Below are positions 56,393 to 64,000 of a DNA stretch of 64,000 bases, in pieces (positions within the stretch are counted from its first letter, which is position 1; the number at the start of each line of letters is the position of its first letter). The position numbers were made by a program, and so were the translations under genes. The DNA comes from Pseudomonas neuropathica (GTDB lineage Bacteria > Pseudomonadota > Gammaproteobacteria > Pseudomonadales > Pseudomonadaceae). The stretch spans positions 124,001-188,000 of the forward strand of contig NZ_JACOPX010000005.1 in NCBI RefSeq assembly GCF_015461835.1, read 5' to 3'. The notes under the pieces are model-generated. The model was not told where the DNA came from, did not search any database, and saw nothing but the letters and a program-made list of their open reading frames with translations.

Positions 56393-57505
56393 TCACCCAC
56401 GAGCCAGAACCTTGCGCAGCGCTTCGAGGAAGCGGCTGTTTTCCGCCGGCAGACCAATGGTCACCCGCAGGTGGTTCGGCATGCCGTAGTTGGCCACCGG
56501 ACGCACGATCACGCCTTCGCGCAGCAAGCCCTGAAATATCGGAGCAGCTACCCGACCGAGGTCGACGCAGATGAAGTTGCCTTTGGATTCGATCCAGCTC
56601 AGGCCCAATTCACGGAAACCGGCTTGCAGCTGCTGCATGCCCGCCTCGTTGAGCTGGCGGCTTTGCGCCAGATATTCCTCATCCTTCAACGCCGCACAGG
56701 CTGCCGCCAAGGCGAGGCTGTTGACGTTGAACGGTTGGCGAACACGGTTCAGCACGTCCGCCACCACCGGGGTCGACAGACCGTAGCCGACGCGCAGTGC
56801 CGCCAGACCATAAGCCTTGGAGAAGGTGCGCGAAACCAGCAGGTTCGGGTAAGCCGCGAGGAAATCCAGACCATCCGGCAGATCACTGCCTTCGGCGTAT
56901 TCGATATAAGCCTCGTCCAGCACCACCAGTACATGCTCCGGAACATCCTGCAGGAACTCGTCCAGCGCTTCTGCGCCGAACCAGGTACCGGTCGGGTTGT
57001 TCGGGTTGGCGATAAACACCACGCGGGTGTTGGCATCGATAGCGGCGAGCATCGCAGGCAGGTCATGCCCCCAATCCTTGGCCGGCACCACTTTGGCCTG
57101 AGCACCGACCGCCTGAGTGGCAATCGGATACACCGCAAACGCATGCTCGCTGAAAACAGCGTTCAGGCCCGGTGCCAGATAGGCACGCGCGACCAGCTCA
57201 AGAATGTCATTGGAACCGTTGCCCAGAGTGACCTGGCTCAGTTCGACACGGCACTGCTCGGCCAGCAGGGATTTCAGCGCAAAACCGTTGCCATCCGGGT
57301 AACGCGTCAGTTCGGCCAGCTCTTCGCGGATCGCCGCCAAGGCTTTCGGACTGGCGCCTAGCGGATTTTCATTGCTCGCCAGTTTGACGATTTTGGCCGG
57401 ATCCAGATCCAGCTCGCGCGCCAGTTCGTCCACAGGCTTGCCCGGAACGTACGGCGAAAGTTGTTGCACGCCCGGCTGTGCCAGAGCGAGGAAGTTGCCA
57501 CTCAT
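56393..57505 (-). CDS. hisC: histidinol-phosphate aminotransferase
   Basis: A 370-residue PLP aminotransferase: KLASNENPLGASPKAL, VFIANPNNPTGTWFG, VVLDEAYIEYAE and PLP-binding SRTFSKAYGLAALRVGYG with Lys. Beside pheA and tyrA-aroA, it likely also serves the phenylalanine/tyrosine pathway, as in other Pseudomonas. Twelve bases after pheA. Confidence 0.95.
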   Translation of the reverse strand: MSGNFLALAQPGVQQLSPYVPGKPVDELARELDLDPAKIVKLASNENPLGASPKALAAIREELAELTRYPDGNGFALKSLLAEQCRVELSQVTLGNGSNDILELVARAYLAPGLNAVFSEHAFAVYPIATQAVGAQAKVVPAKDWGHDLPAMLAAIDANTRVVFIANPNNPTGTWFGAEALDEFLQDVPEHVLVVLDEAYIEYAEGSDLPDGLDFLAAYPNLLVSRTFSKAYGLAALRVGYGLSTPVVADVLNRVRQPFNVNSLALAAACAALKDEEYLAQSRQLNEAGMQQLQAGFRELGLSWIESKGNFICVDLGRVAAPIFQGLLREGVIVRPVANYGMPNHLRVTIGLPAENSRFLEALRKVLARG

Positions 57506-57517
57506 TTGCTAACGCCC

Positions 57518-58612
57518 TTAGAGAACTGCTTTCGGGTAGGAACCCAGCACTTTGAGTGCTACTGCTTCCTGACTGATCTTTTCCAGTACACCTTTGATCA
57601 ACGGATCACGGTGGTGGCCGACGAAGTCGATGAAGAACACGTAGGTCCATTTACCGCTGCGCGATGGACGGGTTTCGATGCGGGTCAGGTCGATCCCGTT
57701 GTCGTGGAACGGCACCAGCAGCTCGTGGAGCGCGCCGGGCTTGTTGCTCATCGATACGATGATCGAGGTCTTGTCGTCACCGGTCGGCGGCACTTCCTGA
57801 TTACCAATCATCAGGAAGCGTGTCGAGTTATCCGGACGGTCTTCGATCTTCTCGGCCAGACGCGTCAGGCCATACAGACCGGCCGCCATGTCACCGGCAA
57901 TCGCCGCCGAGTTCCACTCACCCTTGACCCGCTTGGCCGCTTCGGCGTTGCTCGATACCGCAACGCGCTCGACATTCGGGTAATGCGCGTCCAGCCACTT
58001 GCGGCACTGGGCCAGCGATTGCGCGTGGGAATAGATGCGGCTGATGCTGTCGGTCTTGGTGTTCTCACCGACCAACAAGTGATGGTGAATGCGCAGCTCG
58101 ACTTCACCACAGATGACCATGTCGTGTTCGAGGAAGCTGTCCAGCGTGTGATTGACCGCGCCTTCGGTGGAGTTTTCCACCGGCACCACGCCAAAGTTCA
58201 CCGCACCGGCCGCCACTTCACGGAACACTTCGTCGATCGCCGCCATCGGCTTGCTGATCACGGCGTGACCGAAGTGCTTCATCGCTGCAGCCTGGGTGAA
58301 GGTGCCTTCAGGGCCGAGGTAAGCCACTTTCAGCGGCTGCTCCAGCGCCAGGCACGAGGACATGATTTCGCGGAAAAGCCGCGCCATCTCTTCGTTACCC
58401 AGCGGTCCCTGATTGCGCTCCATCACGCGCTTGAGCACCTGAGCTTCGCGCTCAGGACGATAGAACACCGGCACTTCGCCTTCGGCCAGCGAGGCCATCT
58501 TTACTCGCGCGACTTCCTGGGCGCAACGCGCACGCTCACTGATCAGCTCAAGGACTTTGGTGTCCAGAGCGTCAATACGAACGCGCAGTGCCTTGAGTTC
58601 TTGCTCGGACAT
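57518..58612 (-). CDS. pheA: chorismate mutase / prephenate dehydratase
   Basis: A 364-residue fusion: AroQ-type chorismate mutase (about 1-90, ALRVRIDALDTKVLELISE), prephenate dehydratase (AYLGPEGTFTQAAAMKHFG, NSTRFLMIG), and a C-terminal ACT regulatory domain with the phenylalanine-binding IETRPSRSGKWTYVFFIDF. It makes phenylpyruvate from chorismate. It overlaps serC by one base. Confidence 0.97.
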   Translation of the reverse strand: MSEQELKALRVRIDALDTKVLELISERARCAQEVARVKMASLAEGEVPVFYRPEREAQVLKRVMERNQGPLGNEEMARLFREIMSSCLALEQPLKVAYLGPEGTFTQAAAMKHFGHAVISKPMAAIDEVFREVAAGAVNFGVVPVENSTEGAVNHTLDSFLEHDMVICGEVELRIHHHLLVGENTKTDSISRIYSHAQSLAQCRKWLDAHYPNVERVAVSSNAEAAKRVKGEWNSAAIAGDMAAGLYGLTRLAEKIEDRPDNSTRFLMIGNQEVPPTGDDKTSIIVSMSNKPGALHELLVPFHDNGIDLTRIETRPSRSGKWTYVFFIDFVGHHRDPLIKGVLEKISQEAVALKVLGSYPKAVL

Positions 58613-59697
58613 CAGCCGTGTTCCTTCTCGAATTCAGCCATGTACGCCACCAGCGCGTTAACGGCGGTGATGTCGACGGCGTTGTAGATGGAGGCGCGCA
58701 TGCCGCCCACGGAGCGGTGGCCCTTCAGATTGAGCAAGCCGCGCTCTTCGGCACCGACCAGGAAAGGCTTGTCCAGACGATCATCAGCCAGACGGAACGG
58801 CACGTTCATCCACGAGCGGTCCGACTTGTTGATCGGGTTGCTGTAGAGGCCGCTGGCGTCGATGAAGTCGTAAAGCGTGCGCTGCTTGACATCATTGAGC
58901 TTGGCGATCGCTTCAACGCCACCCTGCTCTTTCAGCCACTGGAACACCAGACCGGACAGGTACCAGGCCAGTGTCGGCGGGGTGTTGTACATCGAGCCGT
59001 TATCGGCCGCGACTTTGTAGTCGAGCATCGTCGGGCACAGCGAACGCGCCTTGCCGAGCAGGTCTTCGCGGATGATGTTGACGACGATGCCGCTCGGGCC
59101 GATGTTTTTCTGTGCGCCGGCGTAGATCATGCCGAAACGCGAGATATCGACCGGACGCGAGAGGATGTCCGAAGACATGTCGGCCACCAGCGGCACGTCA
59201 CCGGTTTCGGGGATCCACTGGAATTCCAGACCGCCGATGGTTTCGTTCGGCGCGTAGTGAACGTAAGCGGCGTCTTTCGACAGGTTCCACTCGTTCTGGC
59301 CCGGGATGGCGAAGTAGTCGTAAGGTTTGGCGGTAGCGGCAACGTTGACGTGACCGTAGCGCGAGGCTTCTTCGATGGCTTTCTGCGACCAGATACCGGT
59401 GTCGATATAGTCGGCCGAGCCGTTTTCCGGCAGCAGGTTCAGTGGAATCTGCGCGAACTGCTGACTGGCGCCACCTTGCAGAAACAGCACTTTGTAGTTC
59501 GACGGGATATTCAGCAGGTCACGCAGATCCTGCTCGGCCTGGGTGGCAATGGACACGAACTCATCGCTGCGATGGCTCATTTCCATGACCGACAGACCCT
59601 TGCCGTGCCAATCAAGGAGTTCACCCTGGGCACGTTGCAGGACAGCTTCAGGAAGCGCCGCAGGACCGGCGCAGAAGTTATAGGCTCGCTTGCTCAC
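58612..59697 (-). CDS. serC: phosphoserine aminotransferase
   Basis: A 361-residue PLP enzyme: NFCAGPAALPEAVLQRAQ, MEMSHRSDEF, GGASQQFAQIP, PLP site YAGAQKNIGPSG with Lys, and GGMRASIYNAV near the end. It converts 3-phosphohydroxypyruvate to phosphoserine. The GTG at 59697 gives the family start MSKRAYNFCAGP; TTG two codons earlier is an alternative. A long REP palindrome precedes it. Confidence 0.96.
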   Translation of the reverse strand: MSKRAYNFCAGPAALPEAVLQRAQGELLDWHGKGLSVMEMSHRSDEFVSIATQAEQDLRDLLNIPSNYKVLFLQGGASQQFAQIPLNLLPENGSADYIDTGIWSQKAIEEASRYGHVNVAATAKPYDYFAIPGQNEWNLSKDAAYVHYAPNETIGGLEFQWIPETGDVPLVADMSSDILSRPVDISRFGMIYAGAQKNIGPSGIVVNIIREDLLGKARSLCPTMLDYKVAADNGSMYNTPPTLAWYLSGLVFQWLKEQGGVEAIAKLNDVKQRTLYDFIDASGLYSNPINKSDRSWMNVPFRLADDRLDKPFLVGAEERGLLNLKGHRSVGGMRASIYNAVDITAVNALVAYMAEFEKEHG

Positions 59698-59778
59698 ATC
59701 CAATCTCGCTCTGATTTGATATCACGCATTAAATCGTATCGACCGTCGACAGTGGAGCGGCGATGAAACGCTTTCCAG

Positions 59779-59867
59779 TGTAGGAGTGAGCCTGCTCGCG
59801 ATAGCGGTGTGTCAGTCAACGAATGCTTATCTGACACACCGCTATCGCGAGCAGGCTCACTCCTACA
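59779..59867. repeat. long REP palindrome between gyrA and serC
   Basis: Two perfectly complementary 37-base arms (beginning TGTAGGAGTGAGCCTGCTCG and ending GCGGTGTGTCAG) separated by a 15-base loop. It is the most perfect and longest copy of the GTAGGAGTGAGCC REP family in the window; GGTGTGTCAG extends the usual arm. Confidence 0.93.
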
Positions 59868-59908
59868 GGGGATCTCCTTGCCTGACGATATTTCATACCG
59901 GACAAATA

Positions 59909-59941
59909 ACAAGGGGGCGAATTCTCATCCGCCCCCTCGTT
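59909..59941 (-). terminator. intrinsic terminator of gyrA
   Basis: GGGGGCGGATGAGAATTCGCCCCC-type hairpin on the minus strand followed by TTGTT, immediately after the gyrA stop codon. Confidence 0.85.
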
Positions 59942-59948
59942 TGTCCGC

Positions 59949-62723
59949 TTATTCTTGCGGTTCTTCGTCTGCTGCGGCGTCAAGTTGCTGGTCTTCGGCA
60001 GCATCGTCGATCACGACATTGCCTTCGAATTCCTCGCCCTCTTCACCCTCAAGCTCTTCACCTTCAACTTCCGAAGGCTCCTGAACCCGCTCCAGCCCGA
60101 CCAGGGTTTCATCCTTGGCCAGCTTGATCAGCGTGACGCCCTGAGTGTTACGGCCCAGGCTCGACACTTCGTCGACACGGGTACGCACCAGAGTGCCCTG
60201 ATCGGAGATCAACATGATTTCTTCACCGTCCTGCACCTGAACCGCGCCGACCAGACGGCCGTTACGCTCGTTGCTGACCATGGCGATAACGCCCTGACCG
60301 CCACGCTTGTATTCAGGGAACTCGGTGATCGCCGTGCGCTTGCCGTAGCCGCGCTCGGAAGCCGTGAGGATTTCGCTGCCTTCTTCCGGAATCAGCATGG
60401 AAATCAGCTTCTGCCCTTCTGGCAGACGCATACCACGCACACCGCGGGCGGTACGGCCCATGGCGCGAACTTCGGATTCCTTGAAGCGAGTCACTTTGCC
60501 GCCGTCGGAGAACAGCATGATTTCCTGCTCGCCATCGGTAATGGCGGCGGAGATCAGGATGTCGCCTTCGTCCAGTTCCAGCGCGATCAGACCGACGCTG
60601 CGCTGACGGCTGAAGGCCACCAGCGGGGTCTTCTTCACGGTACCGTTGGCGGTCGACATGAAGATGAACGGGGCTTTCTTGCGGTCGGCAGCCTTGATGC
60701 GAGCACGACGCTCTTCATCGGTCTCGTTGCTGTTTTCGATTTCTTCTACATCAGCCTCGGCGCCTTCGGCCTCTTCTTCATCAGCCTGACGCTTCATGGC
60801 TTCGAGATCGACCGGCAGCATGGTGGTGATGTATTCGCCTTCGCTCAATGGCAGAAGATTGACCAGCGGACGACCACGGGCAGCGCGGGACGCTTCCGGA
60901 ATCTCGTAGGTCTTGAGCCAGTACACCTTGCCCTTGCTGGAGAACAGCAGCAGCGTGGTGTGGCTGTTGGCAACCAGCAGGTGAGCGATGTAGTCCTCAT
61001 CCTTGACGCCGGTGGCCGACTTGCCTTTACCGCCACGACGCTGAGCCTGATACGCAGCCAATGGCTGGGTCTTGGCGTAGCCACCGTGGGAGATGGTCAC
61101 GACGCGCTCTTCTTCCGGGATCATGTCACCCAGGGTCAGATCGAGACGGGCATCGAGAATCTCGGTGCGACGCTGGTCGCCGTATTCGGCGCGGATCACT
61201 TCCAGCTCTTCGCGGATCACTTCCATCAGGCGCACGGCGCTGTTGAGGATGCGGATCAGCTCGCCGATCTGGTTGAGGATCTCTTGATACTCGGCCAGCA
61301 GTTTTTCGTGTTCCAGACCGGTCAGACGGTGCAGACGCAGTTCCAGAATGGCTTGCGCCTGTTCTGGCGACAGGAAGTACTTGCCTTCACGCAGACCGTA
61401 TTGCGGATCGAGGTTTTCCGGACGGCACGAGTCGGCACCGGCACGCTCAACCATCGCCACCACTGCCGAGGATTCCCACGGCGTGCTGACCAGCGCTTCT
61501 TTGGCTTCCGACGGCGTCGGCGAAGCCTTGATCAGGGCGATGACCGGGTCGATGTTCGACAGGGCAACGGCCTGACCTTCGAGGATGTGGCCACGCTCGC
61601 GCGCCTTGCGCAGTTCGAACACGGTACGACGGGTGACCACTTCGCGACGGTGACGGACGAAGGCTTCCAGCAAATCCTTGAGGTTCAGAATGCGTGGGCG
61701 GCCGTCGATCAGCGCAACGATGTTGATGCCGAATACCGATTGCAGCTGGGTCTGGGCGTAGAGGTTGTTGAGGATCACCTCAGGCACTTCGCCGCGACGC
61801 AGTTCGATCACGACGCGCATACCGTCCTTGTCGGACTCGTCGCGCAGTTCGGTGATGCCTTCCAGCTTCTTCTCTTTGACCAGCTCGGCGATCTTCTCGA
61901 TCAGACGCGCCTTGTTCAGCTGGTACGGCAGCTCGGTGATGACGATCTGCTGACGGCCACCGACCTTGTCGATGTCTTCAATGATCGAGCGGGCGCGCAT
62001 GTAAATACGGCCACGACCGGTACGGTAAGCTTCGATGATGCCGGCGCGACCGTTGATGATCGCGGCGGTCGGGAAGTCCGGACCAGGGATGTATTGCATC
62101 AGTTCATCGACGGTCAGCTCAGGGTTGTCGATGAGCGCCAGGCAACCATCGATGACTTCACCGAGGTTGTGCGGCGGAATGTTGGTCGCCATGCCCACGG
62201 CGATACCGCTGGAGCCGTTGACCAGCAGGTTGGGGATACGGGTCGGCATGACCGCCGGGATCATTTCGGTGCCGTCGTAGTTCGGCACCCAGTCCACGGT
62301 TTCCTTGTGCAGGTCAGCCAGCAACTCGTGCGCCAGCTTGGTCATGCGCACTTCGGTGTATCGCATGGCCGCGGCGTTGTCGCCGTCGACCGAACCGAAG
62401 TTGCCCTGACCGTCTACCAGCAGGTAGCGCAGGGAGAAAGGCTGGGCCATACGAACGATGGTGTCGTACACCGCAGTATCACCGTGCGGGTGATACTTAC
62501 CGATCACGTCGCCGACAACACGGGCAGATTTCTTGTACGGCTTGTTGAAGTCGTTGCCCAGCTCGCTCATCGCGAACAGTACGCGACGGTGCACGGGCTT
62601 GAGGCCATCGCGCGCATCCGGCAGTGCACGGCCGACGATCACGCTCATCGCGTAGTCGAGGTAGGACTGTTTCAGCTCGTCTTCGATATTGACCGGGAGG
62701 ATTTCTTTGGCCAGTTCGCCCAT
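59949..62723 (-). CDS. gyrA: DNA gyrase subunit A
   Basis: A 924-residue type IIA topoisomerase subunit. Catalytic Tyr122 in [11 protein letters not shown], quinolone-determining region [12 protein letters not shown] (Thr83 and Asp87, the susceptible residues), GyrA box QRRGGKG in the DNA-wrapping C-terminal domain, and an acidic tail rich in Glu. It works with GyrB to supercoil DNA. The ATG at 62723 ([20 protein letters not shown]) matches family members. Confidence 0.98.
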   Translation of the reverse strand: MGELAKEILPVNIEDELKQSYLDYAMSVIVGRALPDARDGLKPVHRRVLFAMSELGNDFNKPYKKSARVVGDVIGKYHPHGDTAVYDTIVRMAQPFSLRYLLVDGQGNFGSVDGDNAAAMRYTEVRMTKLAHELLADLHKETVDWVPNYDGTEMIPAVMPTRIPNLLVNGSSGIAVGMATNIPPHNLGEVIDGCLALIDNPELTVDELMQYIPGPDFPTAAIINGRAGIIEAYRTGRGRIYMRARSIIEDIDKVGGRQQIVITELPYQLNKARLIEKIAELVKEKKLEGITELRDESDKDGMRVVIELRRGEVPEVILNNLYAQTQLQSVFGINIVALIDGRPRILNLKDLLEAFVRHRREVVTRRTVFELRKARERGHILEGQAVALSNIDPVIALIKASPTPSEAKEALVSTPWESSAVVAMVERAGADSCRPENLDPQYGLREGKYFLSPEQAQAILELRLHRLTGLEHEKLLAEYQEILNQIGELIRILNSAVRLMEVIREELEVIRAEYGDQRRTEILDARLDLTLGDMIPEEERVVTISHGGYAKTQPLAAYQAQRRGGKGKSATGVKDEDYIAHLLVANSHTTLLLFSSKGKVYWLKTYEIPEASRAARGRPLVNLLPLSEGEYITTMLPVDLEAMKRQADEEEAEGAEADVEEIENSNETDEERRARIKAADRKKAPFIFMSTANGTVKKTPLVAFSRQRSVGLIALELDEGDILISAAITDGEQEIMLFSDGGKVTRFKESEVRAMGRTARGVRGMRLPEGQKLISMLIPEEGSEILTASERGYGKRTAITEFPEYKRGGQGVIAMVSNERNGRLVGAVQVQDGEEIMLISDQGTLVRTRVDEVSSLGRNTQGVTLIKLAKDETLVGLERVQEPSEVEGEELEGEEGEEFEGNVVIDDAAEDQQLDAAADEEPQE

Positions 62724-63157
62724 GAGAAGCCTGATTCCTTTTTCTGGTGAAACTTCGTCATATCCATATGGGACCAACGAAGCTCGTCGGGGCAGACCGA
62801 GTGCCATGCACCGACTTACGACAAATCAACATTGGATCGCGGATTTGCGCAGTAAAGACAGCTCCGTGGAGCTGCCTCGGAAAACGCCGGATGTTATCAC
62901 AAGAGCCGCCACGCACCTATCCCCCTGATGCGCATGGAGCATAGTTAGTTGACCGGTGACAGGCTTAACGGAGACGAGAGAGGCTCAGAGCTTAGTTGAA
63001 TGCAGATTTGCGGCTTGAATTAGCGATGTTTATTGACTTTTAGGGGCACGCACACCTGTAGGAGCTGCCGAAGGCTGCGATCTTTTGATCCTGACCTCTA
63101 AAAAGCAAGATCAAGAGATCGCAGCCTTCGGCAGCTCCTACATTGAGTATCACCGCA
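62724..63157. other. 434-base gyrA upstream region
   Basis: The gyrA promoter must lie here; TGTGATAAC near 62895 on the minus strand is a possible extended -10. A 16-base palindrome CAGCTCCGTGGAGCTG lies at 62859-62874 in the presumed leader. The far half is filled by a REP doublet. Confidence 0.5.
63056..63142. repeat. REP doublet, GTAGGAGCTGCCGAAGGCTGCGATC family
   Basis: Inverted units CTGTAGGAGCTGCCGAAGGC and its complement ending CTCCTACA, with GATCTTTTGATC centre. It lies just after the mtnA stop codon and may end that transcript. Confidence 0.92.
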
Positions 63158-64000
63158 TCAATGCAGGCGTTTGCGGCACATCAACTGGGCCATTTTCGCG
63201 GTATCCGGGCGCTCGACGATGCCTTTTTCGGTGACGATCGCGTCGATCAGGTCAGCCGGCGTCACGTCAAATACCGGGTTGAACGCTTCAACGTCCGCGC
63301 CGACGCGCTTGCCACCCACTTCGAGCAACTCGGCGCCATCACGCTCCTCGATCGGGATGTCATCACCGCTGGCCAGATTCATGTCGATGGTCGAACTTGG
63401 CGCCACTACCATGAAACGCACGCCATGGTGCATGGCGTTGACCGCCAGTTGGTAGGTGCCGATCTTGTTGGCCACGTCACCGTTGGCGGTGATGCGGTCC
63501 GCACCGACGATCACCCAGGTCACGCCTTTGGTTTTCATGATGTGCGCAGCGGCGGAGTCGGCATTCAGGGTGACCGGAATGCCTTCGTTGGCCAGTTCCC
63601 AAGCGGTCAGGCGCGACCCCTGCAGCCACGGACGGGTTTCATCGGCATAAACGCGCTCGACCATGCCTTCCAGATAAGCCGCGCGAATCACCCCCAGTGC
63701 CGTACCGAACCCGCCGGTAGCCAGCGCACCGGTGTTGCAGTGAGTCAGAATCGCCTGCGCATTGCCCTGGTGCTTGCGGATCAGGTCAACGCCGAGTTGG
63801 GCCATGGTCAGGTTGGCTTCGCGGTCGCTTTCATGAATGGCAATGGCTTCGGCTTCCAGCGCCGCCAACGGGTCGGCGTTGCCTTTCAGACGATCCAGTC
63901 GATCGTGCATCCGGCCCAACGCCCAGAACAGATTGACTGCGGTCGGACGAGAATCGGCCAGCAAGGCGAAATCTTCTTCCAGCGCCGCAGCCCAGTCGCC
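63158..64000 (-). CDS. mtnA: methylthioribose-1-phosphate isomerase, partial
   Basis: 281 C-terminal residues are visible; the 5' end lies beyond the right edge of the window. Present are [57 protein letters not shown] and [12 protein letters not shown], all characteristic of MtnA, which isomerises methylthioribose-1-phosphate in methionine salvage. The reading frame stays open from the window edge. It lies upstream of gyrA in the same direction, as in other Pseudomonas. Confidence 0.95.
   Translation of the reverse strand, partial: GDWAAALEEDFALLADSRPTAVNLFWALGRMHDRLDRLKGNADPLAALEAEAIAIHESDREANLTMAQLGVDLIRKHQGNAQAILTHCNTGALATGGFGTALGVIRAAYLEGMVERVYADETRPWLQGSRLTAWELANEGIPVTLNADSAAAHIMKTKGVTWVIVGADRITANGDVANKIGTYQLAVNAMHHGVRFMVVAPSSTIDMNLASGDDIPIEERDGAELLEVGGKRVGADVEAFNPVFDVTPADLIDAIVTEKGIVERPDTAKMAQLMCRKRLH

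Noticed and set aside
59955..62750. A 931-codon plus-strand frame opposite gyrA
   Set aside because: Antisense shadow; gyrA itself is certain on the minus strand, and the product looks like compositional noise.

Overview
This window is a chromosomal segment of a fluorescent-group Pseudomonas (P. fluorescens complex or close relative). The basis is the GC-rich core genes, several families of Pseudomonas REP doublets between genes, the fused tyrA-aroA gene, and the gene order mtnA-gyrA-serC-pheA-hisC-(tyrA-aroA)-cmk-rpsA-ihfB ... wbpM, which matches from memory the surroundings of the O-antigen locus of P. aeruginosa. I see no rRNA, tRNA, CRISPR array, transposase or integrase.

Layout. (1) 1-8 kb holds housekeeping and accessory genes: the 5' part of an MltF-like protein, a TatD-family nuclease, a chemoreceptor, an Mpo1-like membrane protein, a thioesterase, a CHAD protein, a small lipoprotein and a patatin phospholipase, separated by REP doublets. 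(2) 7.8-16 kb is a complete potassium-uptake system, kdpFABC plus the kdpDE sensor/regulator, all on the minus strand. It includes a 29-residue KdpF and a box array upstream that looks like a KdpE operator. (3) 16.3-21.4 kb holds an ethanolamine-type permease, a small DUF2897 protein, a TetR regulator convergent with a KAS II-like synthase/SDR pair, and a ComEA-like helix-hairpin-helix protein.

(4) 21.5-50.2 kb is a large surface-polysaccharide (O-antigen) locus in three transcription blocks. The left block (minus) makes and transfers the first sugar (wbpM, wbpV, wbpL) and supplies GDP-D-rhamnose (gmd, rmd) with two glycosyltransferases. The middle block (plus, AT-rich, probably acquired) starts with the ABC exporter wzm-wzt. 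It continues with a tightly packed cassette of two paralogous nucleotidyltransferase-like proteins, a GDPD-like phosphodiesterase, a HAD phosphatase, a cupin and an FkbM methyltransferase, then a 665-residue multidomain protein, a glycosyltransferase and an acyltransferase. The right block (minus) has two more glycosyltransferases, manB/manC for GDP-mannose, and rmlBDA for dTDP-L-rhamnose without rmlC.

(5) 50.4-64 kb is conserved core: LapA-domain protein, ihfB, a lipoprotein, rpsA, cmk, tyrA-aroA, hisC, pheA, serC, gyrA and the 3' part of mtnA.

Most likely working model (inference): WbpM and WbpV make UDP-FucNAc, WbpL loads it onto undecaprenyl phosphate, D- and L-rhamnose and other sugars are added in the cytoplasm, the middle cassette makes an unusual nucleotide-activated (phospho)polyol or similar decoration, and the finished chain leaves through Wzm/Wzt. 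This Wzt is short and lacks the terminal-cap-reading domain. The cassette at 32.4-36.5 kb is the best candidate for undescribed chemistry.
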